A stretch of 9,901 nt of DNA from JBDSTZ01 sp039927975 (GCA_039927975.1 JBDSTZ010000006.1:1-9901), one strand, 5' to 3'; shown: positions 1 through 6,404, counted from the stretch's first letter. Notes: generated from the sequence alone by a model not told the origin. Made by a program: numbers and translations.

Positions 1-1
1 G

Positions 2-27
2 CTGCGCCGTCCATCGGGACGGCGCAG
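2..27 (+). other. Perfect 11-bp hairpin upstream of lspA
   Basis: Bases 2-12 (CTGCGCCGTCC) are exactly complementary to 17-27 (GGACGGCGCAG) around an ATCG tetraloop. No T-run follows, so it is not a canonical intrinsic terminator. It sits 23 bases before the lspA start and could be an RNA-processing or mRNA-stabilising hairpin between lspA and whatever precedes it (ileS in most relatives, not visible here). Confidence 0.6.
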
Positions 28-50
28 TTCCCCAACCCGACAAGAAAAAT

Positions 51-569
51 ATGGCATCCAGAAAACCAAGCTTCTCCTCTTCTTCCAGCGCGCGCGGCGG
101 CAGCATGCTGCCATGGCTGGGCATCGCATTCATCGTCATCCTCTGCGACCAGCTCTCCAAGATCAGCATCACCAAACTGTTCGCCCACGGCGAAGAGAAG
201 GTCGTCACTTCCTTCTTCAACCTGGTGCTGGCCTACAACCGTGGCGCCGCGTTCAGCTTCCTGCAGAACGAAAGCGGCTGGCAGCGTTACTTCTTCACCG
301 TGATCGGCATCGGCGCGGTCTGCTTCATCCTCTACCTGCTGCGGCGCCACTCGGGCCAGCGGCTATTCTGCTGGGCCCTGGCCCTGATCATGGGCGGCGC
401 CATCGGCAATGTGATCGACCGCGTGCTGTACGGCCACGTGATCGACTTCCTCGACTTCCACCTGCAAGGCTGGGGCCATTTCCCCGCCTTTAACGTCGCC
501 GACAGCGCCATCACACTGGGCGCCATCCTGTTCATCTTCGACGAACTGCGGCGCGTGAACAAGCACTAG
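51..569 (+). CDS. lspA: Lipoprotein signal peptidase (signal peptidase II)
   Basis: Inner-membrane aspartyl protease that cuts the signal peptide of diacylglyceryl-modified prolipoproteins just before the lipidated cysteine; the target of globomycin. The 172-residue length suits the family. Both catalytic aspartates are present: D123 in GNVIDR and D151 in FNVADS, with the conserved NRGAAFSF stretch at 63-70. Four hydrophobic segments (about 20-36, 81-97, 104-120, 148-165) match the four-helix topology. A Ser/Arg-rich extension of 18 residues precedes the first helix. The ATG at 51 has only a weak purine-rich leader, and the frame stays open upstream to the window edge. M19 (base 105), just before LPWLGIAF, is an alternative start. 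The lipoprotein at 2530 in this window is a plausible substrate. In Burkholderiales lspA normally follows ileS, which lies outside the window. Confidence 0.97.
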   Translation: MASRKPSFSSSSSARGGSMLPWLGIAFIVILCDQLSKISITKLFAHGEEKVVTSFFNLVLAYNRGAAFSFLQNESGWQRYFFTVIGIGAVCFILYLLRRHSGQRLFCWALALIMGGAIGNVIDRVLYGHVIDFLDFHLQGWGHFPAFNVADSAITLGAILFIFDELRRVNKH

Positions 570-578
570 GCGGGCAGC

Positions 579-606
579 GGCCGCACACCAGCGCGGCCCT
601 TTTATT
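579..606 (+). terminator. Probable intrinsic terminator after lspA
   Basis: GGCCGC (579-584) pairs with GCGGCC (593-598) across an 8-base loop, followed by CTTTTATT. It begins 10 bases after the lspA stop, so it would partly separate lspA from coaBC. The short stem and interrupted T-tract make readthrough possible. Confidence 0.5.
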
Positions 607-634
607 CGCGCAAGCGGCGCACCAGGAGCACAGC

Positions 635-1861
635 ATGAGCATGGACTTGAAGGACAAGAAAATCATCCTCGGCATGTCCGGCGGCGTGGCCTGCTACAAG
701 GCGGCCGAGCTATGCCGCGCGCTGGTCAAGGAAGGCGCCTCGGTGCAAGTCGTCATGACCGAGGCGGCCACCCATTTCATCGGCGCCGTGACCATGCAGG
801 CGCTGTCCGGCCAGCCGGTCTTCACCGACCAGTGGGACCCGCGCGTGGCCAACAACATGGCTCACATCGACCTCACGCGCGGCGCCGACGCGATCCTGAT
901 CGCGCCCTGCTCGGCCGACTTCATCTTCAAGCTGTCGCACGGCGCCTGCGACGACCTGCTTTCGACCTTGTGCCTGGCGCGCCCGCGCAACGTGCCGCTG
1001 CATGTCGCGCCGGCCATGAATGTCGAAATGTGGGAGCACGCCGCCACCCGCCGCAACGTGGGCCAGCTGCGCGCCGACGGCGTGCGCGTGTTCGGCCCGG
1101 CCGCCGGCGAACAGGCCTGCGGCGAAGTCGGGCTTGGACGCATGCTCGAACCGCCCGAACTGCTCGACGAACTGATCGCCTCGTTCCAGCCCAAGCTCCT
1201 GGCCGGCAAGCGCGTGCTGATCACCGCCGGCCCGACGTTTGAAGCGATCGATCCGGTGCGCGGCATCACCAACCTCTCGTCTGGCAAGATGGGCTATGCG
1301 CTGGCGCGCGCGGCGCGCGAGGCCGGCGCCGAGGTGCTGCTGGTGTCCGGTCCCACCACCCTGCCCACCCCGCACGGCGTGCGCCGCCAGAACGTCCAGA
1401 GCGCGCAGCAGATGCACGACGCGGTGATGGCGGCGGTCGGCGGCCAGCACGTCTTCATCGGCGTGGCCGCCGTGGCCGACTGGCGCGTCACCAACGCCAG
1501 CGACCAGAAAATGAAGAAGCAGGACGACGGCGCGCCGCCCCAGCTGCAGTTCGAGCAGAACCCGGACATCCTGGCGGCGGTGGCGGCCACCACCTCGCTG
1601 TCGGGCTGGCCCTACTGCGTCGGCTTCGCCGCCGAATCGCACAACCTGGTCGAATTCGGCGCCGTCAAGCGCGAGAAGAAGGGCATCCCTCTGTTGGTCG
1701 GCAATATCGGCCACCACACCTTCGGCCAGGACGACAACACCATCATCCTGTTCGACGAGAGCGGCCACACCGTGCTGCCGCGCGCCGACAAGCTCACCCT
1801 GGCGCGCCAGTTGGTGTCGGAAATCGCCAAGCGCCTCGAACAGCGCTCCCTGCTCACCTGA
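635..1861 (+). CDS. coaBC: Bifunctional phosphopantothenoylcysteine decarboxylase/phosphopantothenate-cysteine ligase
   Basis: Carries out two consecutive cytosolic steps of coenzyme A synthesis: ligation of cysteine to 4'-phosphopantothenate (CoaB half), then FMN-dependent decarboxylation to 4'-phosphopantetheine (CoaC half). The CoaC domain spans about residues 8-185. It has the glycine-rich FMN motif GMSGGVA (13-19), catalytic H77 in HIDL, PAMNVEMW (126-133) and C162 in QACGEVGLGRM. The CoaB domain spans about 188-405, with AGPTFEAIDPVR, TNLSSGKMG (212-220, N213), AAVADWR (278-284) and the lysine cluster KMKK (292-295). The 408-residue length is usual for a full fusion and all key residues are present. 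AGGAG at 624-628, six bases from the ATG, supports the first of two close ATGs (635 and 641). dut follows 72 bases downstream in the same direction, the classic coaBC-dut linkage. Confidence 0.97.
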   Translation: MSMDLKDKKIILGMSGGVACYKAAELCRALVKEGASVQVVMTEAATHFIGAVTMQALSGQPVFTDQWDPRVANNMAHIDLTRGADAILIAPCSADFIFKLSHGACDDLLSTLCLARPRNVPLHVAPAMNVEMWEHAATRRNVGQLRADGVRVFGPAAGEQACGEVGLGRMLEPPELLDELIASFQPKLLAGKRVLITAGPTFEAIDPVRGITNLSSGKMGYALARAAREAGAEVLLVSGPTTLPTPHGVRRQNVQSAQQMHDAVMAAVGGQHVFIGVAAVADWRVTNASDQKMKKQDDGAPPQLQFEQNPDILAAVAATTSLSGWPYCVGFAAESHNLVEFGAVKREKKGIPLLVGNIGHHTFGQDDNTIILFDESGHTVLPRADKLTLARQLVSEIAKRLEQRSLLT

Positions 1862-1871
1862 TCCCCGCCGG

Positions 1872-1916
1872 CTGATCCTCACCGCCTTGATCCTCACCGC
1901 CTTGATCCTCACCGCA
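1872..1916 (+). repeat. 15-bp tandem repeat, 3 copies, between coaBC and dut
   Basis: Three copies of TTGATCCTCACCGCC lie at 1872-1886 (first base C), 1887-1901 (exact) and 1902-1916 (last base A). A shortened relative, CTGATCCCCGCC, overlaps the coaBC stop at 1858-1869, which suggests the array grew from the gene end. Each copy contains a TGA. The array ends 17 bases before the dut start, where a ribosome binding site would be expected. Confidence 0.9.
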
Positions 1917-1933
1917 TAACCACCACGCATCCA

Positions 1934-2392
1934 ATGAAGACCATCGACATCAAGATCCTCGACCCGCGCATGAAAGACCAGCTGCCGGCCTACGCCACCA
2001 CCGGCAGCGCGGGCCTCGACCTGCGCGCCTGCATCGATGAACCGATCACCATCGCGGCCGGCGCCACGGTGCTCATTCCGACCGGTCTGGCGATCCACCT
2101 GGCCGATCCCGGCTACGCCGCCATGATCCTGCCGCGCAGCGGCATGGGTCACAAGAACGGCATCGTATTGGGGAATCTGGTAGGCTTGATCGACTCCGAT
2201 TATCAAGGCCAGCTGATGGTCTCGACCTGGAACCGCGGCAGCCAGGCTTTCACGCTCAATCCGATGGAACGCCTGGCCCAGCTGATCGTCGTCCCCGTGC
2301 TGCAAGTGGGCTTTAATGTGGTCGACGAATTCGACGCGGACAAGGAGTCGCAACGTGGTGCCGGCGGCTTTGGAAGCACCGGCAAACATTAA
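1934..2392 (+). CDS. dut: dUTP diphosphatase (deoxyuridine 5'-triphosphate nucleotidohydrolase)
   Basis: Homotrimeric, Mg2+-dependent enzyme that hydrolyses dUTP to dUMP and pyrophosphate, keeping uracil out of DNA and supplying the dTMP precursor. All five motifs of the trimeric family are present: GSAGLDLRA (24-32), PRSGMGHKNGI (67-77), GLIDSDYQGQ (84-93, catalytic D87), ERLAQLIVVPV (112-122) and the C-terminal phosphate-clamping arm RGAGGFGSTG (141-150). The 152-residue length is standard. I see no Shine-Dalgarno sequence before the ATG at 1934; the upstream stretch is CA-rich and follows the tandem repeat, so initiation may rely on coupling or an unstructured leader. Linkage to coaBC is conserved in many proteobacteria. 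Confidence 0.97.
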   Translation: MKTIDIKILDPRMKDQLPAYATTGSAGLDLRACIDEPITIAAGATVLIPTGLAIHLADPGYAAMILPRSGMGHKNGIVLGNLVGLIDSDYQGQLMVSTWNRGSQAFTLNPMERLAQLIVVPVLQVGFNVVDEFDADKESQRGAGGFGSTGKH

Positions 2393-2456
2393 CACCACGA
2401 GCTTGCGTGGCATGCAGGTCCCATACCGGCTTCGATAGCGCGGCGTACGCAGGTAC

Positions 2457-2477
2457 CGCCGGCGATTGGCGCCGGCG
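2457..2477 (+). other. GC-rich hairpin downstream of dut
   Basis: CGCCGGCG at 2457-2464 pairs with CGCCGGCG at 2470-2477 around the loop ATTGG, in the 137-base gap between dut and the next gene. No T-tract follows, so it is at best a non-canonical terminator or mRNA 3'-end stabiliser for dut. The rest of the gap shows little beyond AT-rich sequence at 2503-2517, just before the next gene. Confidence 0.45.
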
Positions 2478-2529
2478 CGGGACCGTGCGGCAGGCAGCTC
2501 AAGGATTACAATAAAAACTCGAGGAATCC

Positions 2530-3618
2530 ATGATCCGTATCGATGGTCTGCGCCCTGCGGCGCTGGGCTTGACGCTGGCAGTTCTGCTGTCGGCTTGCAC
2601 CACTCCCCCGCTGCTCCAGGGCCCGCCTGAAATCACCGCCCTGCCGCCGCCGGCAATCCAGACCCCGCCGCCGGTGTCGCCCCGCGTGGCCGCGCTGGCC
2701 GAGTCGCTCACCCGCATGGCGGCGCTGCAGGAGCGCCTGTACCGCGTGGCCGCTCCGCTCCTGATCAACAACGCCGAGCTGTGCAAAAACAGTGCGCGCA
2801 ACCTGCTCGCCTTCACCGCCAAGAACCGTTTTTCCTACGGCGGTGACTTGAACGAGGCGGCGCATGTCGCGTTCGGCATGAACGATCGCCTGCAGGTGAC
2901 CGGCGTGCTGGCCGGCAGCGGCGCCGCGCGCGCCGGGCTGCACCGCGGCGACCGGCTATTGTCGGTCGGCGGCAAGCCGGTGCCCACCGGTCCCAACGCC
3001 TTGCCCCTGGCCGGCGCCATCTTCGGCCCGCTGATCGCTTCCCAGTCCACCCTCGCCTTCGTGGTCGAGCGCGACGGCGCCGAGCGCCAGATCGGCATTC
3101 CGGTCACGCGCGCCTGCGGCTACAACGTCGAACTGGGCAACACGGACTACGTCAATTCTTATGCCGACGGCGCGCGTGTACTGGTCACGCGCGGCATGAT
3201 TAACTTCACGCGCGGCGACAGCGAACTGGCCTACCCGCTGGCCAAAGGCATCGCCCACAACATACTGGCCCACGCCGCGATGCAGCGCAACGCCGGCACC
3301 ATCAGTGACGTCATCGAAAACCTGGTGCGCGTGCAGCCCGACCTGAACCAGCTGATCACCGGCGGCGGCATCAAGGCCATGCCGCAGGATCTCGACGCGG
3401 CCGCCGACAGGCTCAGCCTGTATCTGCTGGCGCGCGCCGGCTACGATATCGAGGGCGTCGACGACTTCTGGAAGCGGCTCGCCGCGACCTATCCGGCCAG
3501 CGTGCTGACCGGCTATGTGGCCAACCACCCGGCCACCGCGTTCCGCCTCGCCGCGATCGAGAAAGCGGCGGCCGAGGTCAAGGCCAAGCAGGCGGCCAAG
3601 AAGCCGCTGGTGCCGTAA
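2530..3618 (+). CDS. PDZ-containing M48-like lipoprotein, predicted inactive peptidase
   Basis: A 362-residue envelope lipoprotein. The signal peptide at residues 1-22 has a lipobox LSAC with the lipidated cysteine at C23, followed by a Pro-rich linker (26-50). A PDZ-like domain spans about 115-195 (GMNDRLQVTGV, then SGAARAGLHRGDRLLSVGG). The rest, about 200-340, follows the M48 metallopeptidase pattern: SELAYPLAKGIAHNILAH, then AAADRLSLYLLARAGYD. Active relatives have HExxH where this protein has KGIAH (239-243), so the first His and the catalytic Glu are gone and only H243 remains. The expected third ligand, Glu of E-A-D, is A291. I infer a pseudo-peptidase with a chaperone, scaffold or substrate-binding role. 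C85 and C196 could form a disulfide. GAGGA at 2521-2525, four bases before the ATG, supports the start. The fold assignment is confident; inactivity is inferred from motif loss. Confidence 0.85.
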   Translation: MIRIDGLRPAALGLTLAVLLSACTTPPLLQGPPEITALPPPAIQTPPPVSPRVAALAESLTRMAALQERLYRVAAPLLINNAELCKNSARNLLAFTAKNRFSYGGDLNEAAHVAFGMNDRLQVTGVLAGSGAARAGLHRGDRLLSVGGKPVPTGPNALPLAGAIFGPLIASQSTLAFVVERDGAERQIGIPVTRACGYNVELGNTDYVNSYADGARVLVTRGMINFTRGDSELAYPLAKGIAHNILAHAAMQRNAGTISDVIENLVRVQPDLNQLITGGGIKAMPQDLDAAADRLSLYLLARAGYDIEGVDDFWKRLAATYPASVLTGYVANHPATAFRLAAIEKAAAEVKAKQAAKKPLVP

Positions 3619-3642
3619 GGCTGGTACCAGGCGAGAGCAGTA

Positions 3643-3664
3643 GGGCCGCCCGGCTTTGCGGCCC
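3643..3664. other. Hairpin in the convergent gap after the M48-like gene
   Basis: GGGCCGC (3643-3649) pairs with GCGGCCC (3658-3664) across an 8-base loop. It lies between the + strand M48-like gene (stop at 3618) and the - strand small ORF (stop at 3723). Neither side carries a T-tract, so any terminator role for the two convergent genes is only suggested by position. Confidence 0.4.
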
Positions 3665-3722
3665 GCCTGCGCCGCATTGCGTGTGGCCAGGCGCAGCGAG
3701 CGCCCGTGCGCCGCAGCCACGC

Positions 3723-3869
3723 TCAGAAATTCGGGAAGTCCGGAAAAAACGTCCCCATCAGCCAGGTCAACAGGCCGCAAAACACCACCGCCGCCAGCAG
3801 CACCACCAACAGCCGACCGAACTTCGGCTCGCCATTGTCGTTGCCGGCCTTGTCTGTATCATTGCTCAT
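3723..3869 (-). CDS. Small single-span membrane protein, function unknown
   Basis: A 48-residue ORF on the opposite strand to its neighbours. An acidic, polar N-terminus (MSNDTDKAGNDNGEPKFG) is followed by one strongly hydrophobic helix at about residues 19-41 (LLVVLLAAVVFCGLLTWLMG) and a short FFPDFPNF tail. I chose the internal ATG at 3869 because a GGA lies about eight bases upstream on the minus strand. The longer reading from 3908 (61 residues) has no ribosome binding site and adds 13 residues of no recognisable type. I do not recognise the family. Short membrane ORFs of this kind are common in Oxalobacteraceae and are often missed in annotation. It converges with the M48-like lipoprotein and is divergent from the xdhC-like gene, with which it may share an AT-rich promoter at 3920-3927. 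Confidence 0.6.
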   Translation of the reverse strand: MSNDTDKAGNDNGEPKFGRLLVVLLAAVVFCGLLTWLMGTFFPDFPNF

Positions 3870-3919
3870 CTCGTGGTCCGCTGTTTTGTTGGCGGGTCCA
3901 ACCCGCATCGAAGAAAACT

Positions 3920-3927
3920 AGTATATT
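3920..3927. promoter_or_regulatory. Overlapping -10 elements for xdhC-like gene (+) and small membrane ORF (-)
   Basis: On + the hexamer TATATT (3922-3927) puts transcription start at about 3934, one base before the xdhC ATG. On - the hexamer TATACT (3925-3920) puts a start near 3913, leaving a leader of about 44 bases to the small ORF. Neither strand has a convincing -35 box, so the assignment rests on the -10 matches and gene positions. Confidence 0.35.
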
Positions 3928-3934
3928 CCATCCG

Positions 3935-4963
3935 ATGGATAGCATTGACCTCGAAGTATTGAAAACGGCGGCGGCCTGGATCGGATCGGGCCATCGCTGC
4001 GCGCTGGTCACGGTCATCAAGACCTGGGGCTCGAGCCCCCGGCCGGTCGGCGCCACGCTCGCCATCTGCGACGATGGCCGGGTGGTCGGCTCGGTCTCGG
4101 GCGGCTGCATCGAGGACGACCTGATCGTCAGCGTGCGCCGGCACGGCATCGTCGACAGCATGCCGCGCATCGTCAGCTACGGCATCAGCGCCGACGAGGC
4201 GCACCGCTTCGGCCTGCCCTGCGGCGGCACCATCGAACTGGCGATCGAACCGCTGTCGCCGGCCAGCGCGATCGACACGCTGCTCGCGCGCCTCGAACGC
4301 CACGAACTGGTCGAGCGCCGGCTCGATCTGGCCAGCGGCGCCGTCACGCTGGCGGTCGCCGGCGCCGGCGCCGTCCAGCGGCTCGAAGGCGGCGTGCTGA
4401 CGACCGTGCATGGTCCGCGCTGGCGCCTGTTTATCATCGGCGCCGGCCAGCTCTCGCGCTTTCTGGCGCAGATCGCGACCGCGATGGATTACAAGGTGAC
4501 GGTGTGCGACCCGCGCGAGGAATACCGCAGCGGCTGGTCGCTGCCCGAGGTCGCGCTGGTGCACATGATGCCGGACGACCTCGTCATCGAAGCGCGCCTT
4601 GACAGCCGCAGCGCCGTGGTGGCGCTGACCCACGATCCCAAGCTCGACGACCTGGCGCTGATGGAGGCGCTCAAGTCCGACGCCTTTTATGTCGGCGCGA
4701 TCGGCTCGCGCGTGAACAACGCCCGCCGCCGCGAACGGCTCGCGCTGTTCGACCTCGACGAGCAGCAACTATCACGCCTGCACGGTCCGATCGGTCTCTA
4801 CATCGGCAGCAAGACGCCGGCGGAAATCGCCATCTCCATCCTCGCTGAACTGACGGCCGTGAAGAACGCTGTGCCGTCAAGCCTGCAAGTGCCGCACGCG
4901 GCCGCGCTCACCCAGCCTGGCGACGCGGCATGCGCGCCGCCCGACCTGGGTCAAGACAGATGA
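3935..4963 (+). CDS. XdhC/CoxI family protein (molybdenum-hydroxylase maturation factor type)
   Basis: A 342-residue XdhC-family protein. Characterised XdhC proteins bind molybdenum cofactor and pass it to xanthine dehydrogenase-type enzymes. The N-terminal CoxI-like domain contains WGSSPRPVGA (31-40), GSVSGGCIEDDL (52-63, C58) and GLPCGGTIEL (93-102, C96). The C-terminal Rossmann-like domain contains FIIGAGQLSRFLA (166-178), ALTHDPKLDDLAL (230-242), FYVGAIGSR (251-259) and GPIGLYIGSKTPAEIAISILAE (285-306). The last ~30 residues are low-complexity. The frame runs open upstream to 3656, but that stretch reads as Arg/Pro-rich noise; homology begins at M1 here. No Shine-Dalgarno precedes the ATG, while a -10-like TATATT lies 8 bases before it, so the mRNA may be leaderless. 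No xdhAB or other molybdenum enzyme is adjacent, so its client is unknown. Confidence 0.9.
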   Translation: MDSIDLEVLKTAAAWIGSGHRCALVTVIKTWGSSPRPVGATLAICDDGRVVGSVSGGCIEDDLIVSVRRHGIVDSMPRIVSYGISADEAHRFGLPCGGTIELAIEPLSPASAIDTLLARLERHELVERRLDLASGAVTLAVAGAGAVQRLEGGVLTTVHGPRWRLFIIGAGQLSRFLAQIATAMDYKVTVCDPREEYRSGWSLPEVALVHMMPDDLVIEARLDSRSAVVALTHDPKLDDLALMEALKSDAFYVGAIGSRVNNARRRERLALFDLDEQQLSRLHGPIGLYIGSKTPAEIAISILAELTAVKNAVPSSLQVPHAAALTQPGDAACAPPDLGQDR

Positions 4964-5009
4964 CGATGCAAGCACGGGACAAGCAAAATCCGGCCGGGGT
5001 CGCGCAAAA

Positions 5010-5882
5010 GTGCAGCTGACCATCGCCCTGCCGCCCGGCTACGACAGCGCCGACGTCTTCACCTTCCATGCGCGCGACCGCGAAGCCGTGGCCGAACAGA
5101 TCAGCGAAGACCGCATCCGCAAAGGGGTCATGGTCGACGGCGTGCCGGTGCTGCTCGATGTCGGCATCGAACGTAACGCGGCCGTGTGCGACATCGCCGC
5201 CGACGGCGCCTTGAACCCGGCTGCGCTGGCGGGCATTAAGGACATGCTGATCAATATCCTCGCCTTGCGCATCGACCCCGCTCCCTTTGTCGATGCGGTG
5301 CGCGACGACACCTTGCTCGGCCCACTCGCGCGTGCGCGGCCGGGCCTGCGCATCGTGCAATCGGCGACCATTTTCGAAGCCCTCACCTGGGCCATCATCG
5401 GCCAGCAGATCAACCTCAGTTTCGCCATCGCGCTGCGCCGCACCTTCATCCTGCAAGCCGGGCGCCAGCACAGCAGCGGCATCTGGTGCTATCCCGAGGC
5501 GCGCGACGTGGCAACGCTCGACGTCGACACGCTCACCAGCCGCAAGTTCTCGCGCTCGAAAGCCGAGACCCTGCTGCGCCTGGCCGCCATGGTCGACGCC
5601 GGCGCGCTGACGCTCTCGCGCGGCGACGACATCGCCCAGGCCAGCGCGGCGCTGCTGGCGATCAAGGGCATCGGTCCCTGGACTGTCAACTACGCGCTGC
5701 TGCGCGGCTATGGCTACGCCGATTGTTCACTGCATGGCGACGTGGCCATCCGCGCCGCCTTCCAGCAATTGCTGGGCGAAGCGACCAAGCCGGACATGGC
5801 GCGCACCGAATCCTTGCTCGCCGCCTACAGCCCGCACCGGACCATGGCGGCCGCGTATCTCTGGAGCACGTTGGCGCCCTGA
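5010..5882 (+). CDS. alkA: DNA-3-methyladenine glycosylase II (AlkA type)
   Basis: Base-excision repair glycosylase of the HhH-GPD superfamily that removes alkylated bases such as 3-methyladenine. An AlkA_N-like domain (about residues 1-110) is followed by the glycosylase core: FEALTWAIIGQQINLSFAIALR (122-143), the helix-hairpin-helix LLAIKGIGPWT (215-225), and LHGDVAIR (241-248) with D244 aligning to catalytic D238 of E. coli AlkA. The 290-residue length is usual. The start is GTG at 5010; I find no in-frame ATG that fits better, and homology begins right there. The upstream xdhC-like stop overlaps an ATG as ATGA (4960-4963). That ATG opens an out-of-frame 19-codon reading that ends at 5019, inside the start of alkA, so the two genes are probably co-transcribed and could be coupled through it. 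Confidence 0.92.
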   Translation: MQLTIALPPGYDSADVFTFHARDREAVAEQISEDRIRKGVMVDGVPVLLDVGIERNAAVCDIAADGALNPAALAGIKDMLINILALRIDPAPFVDAVRDDTLLGPLARARPGLRIVQSATIFEALTWAIIGQQINLSFAIALRRTFILQAGRQHSSGIWCYPEARDVATLDVDTLTSRKFSRSKAETLLRLAAMVDAGALTLSRGDDIAQASAALLAIKGIGPWTVNYALLRGYGYADCSLHGDVAIRAAFQQLLGEATKPDMARTESLLAAYSPHRTMAAAYLWSTLAP

Positions 5883-5921
5883 CTCCGGCAGCAGGCAAGA
5901 CAGCAGCGCTGTACCGCGACC

Positions 5922-6359
5922 CTATTCCACATAAGGCGCGTTCAGATGATTCCCTGTCGGAAGACCCTCCATATGTTGGGCGACATCGCCGCTGAAGCGG
6001 ATGAGCGCCATCAGCGGCGCCGTCGCCAGGTTGTCGCCGCCGACCTCGCCGCCCGCCGCGCTTGGCACCTTCATGCAATATTTGCGACCGTTGGCCAGCG
6101 GCCCGAGGGTCGCCCTGGCCAGCATGACCTCCTCCGTCATGTACCAGTCTTGCAAAAAAGCCTGGTTGTACGACAGCGCATGAAACGCGTCGCTATTCTC
6201 GGCCACCGGCTGGCAGCACAGATCGTGCGGACGCAGGCGCCAATACTTGCCTTCATCATCCCTGATGATGAGGTTGCCAAAATCGTTTTCACCGAGCACT
6301 TCCACTGCGGACATGCCGACCCAGCCCCATGCCGCGTTGATTTCGTCGACCGTATTCAT
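5922..6359 (-). CDS. T6SS immunity-like protein (Tdi1 C-terminal / DUF1851 type)
   Basis: A 145-residue soluble protein with no signal peptide. Its pattern resembles the Tdi1-C/DUF1851 family: DFGNLIIRDDEGKYWRLRP (26-44), then an FLQDWYM block (68-74), LGPLANGRKYCMKVP (85-99), and a terminal GGEVGGDNLATAPLMALIRF (103-122) followed by SGDVAQHMEGLP. Agrobacterium Tdi1 neutralises the type VI secretion DNase Tde1, and related proteins are often found as orphan immunity genes. Assignment is by pattern memory, not a search. No effector, VgrG, PAAR or Hcp gene is visible nearby, so if the family call holds this is an orphan immunity gene. It converges on alkA (39-base gap) and diverges from the toxin-antitoxin pair. 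The start at 6359 has only a distant G-rich stretch (6370-6374) as a ribosome binding site. Composition is less GC-rich than the flanking genes, consistent with acquisition. Confidence 0.75.
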   Translation of the reverse strand: MNTVDEINAAWGWVGMSAVEVLGENDFGNLIIRDDEGKYWRLRPHDLCCQPVAENSDAFHALSYNQAFLQDWYMTEEVMLARATLGPLANGRKYCMKVPSAAGGEVGGDNLATAPLMALIRFSGDVAQHMEGLPTGNHLNAPYVE

Positions 6360-6382
6360 GTATAGCTTGCCCCCACCGTTAA

Positions 6383-6404
6383 GCGATCCGGCTCACCGGA
6401 TCGC
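6383..6404. promoter_or_regulatory. Perfect 9-bp inverted repeat with tetraloop between divergent genes
   Basis: GCGATCCGG (6383-6391) and CCGGATCGC (6396-6404) are exact inverted copies separated by CTCA. It lies 24 bases upstream of the immunity-like gene start and about 110 bases upstream of the antitoxin promoter. It could be an operator for the divergent gene or a hairpin insulating the two units. No T-run follows on either side, so it is not a standard terminator. Confidence 0.5.

Noticed and set aside
710..2413. 567-codon minus-strand open frame across coaBC and dut
   Set aside because: It is antisense to two genes with intact catalytic motifs, its translation is Arg/Ala/Gly/His-rich without family resemblance, and GC-rich coding DNA commonly leaves such open antisense frames.
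3621..3630. Palindrome CTGGTACCAG after the M48-like gene
   Set aside because: A 10-bp palindrome directly after a stop in GC-rich DNA can easily arise by chance and has no other supporting feature.
2956..3780. 274-codon minus-strand open frame opposite the M48-like gene
   Set aside because: Antisense to a gene with signal peptide and recognisable domains; the translation shows no domain pattern.
3656..3934. 93-codon upstream extension of the xdhC-like frame
   Set aside because: The stretch is Arg/Pro-rich without homology, overlaps the small minus-strand gene, and the family similarity begins at the ATG at 3935.
5946..6365. 139-codon plus-strand frame opposite the immunity-like gene
   Set aside because: Translation has no recognisable pattern, while the minus strand gives a family-like protein over the same bases.
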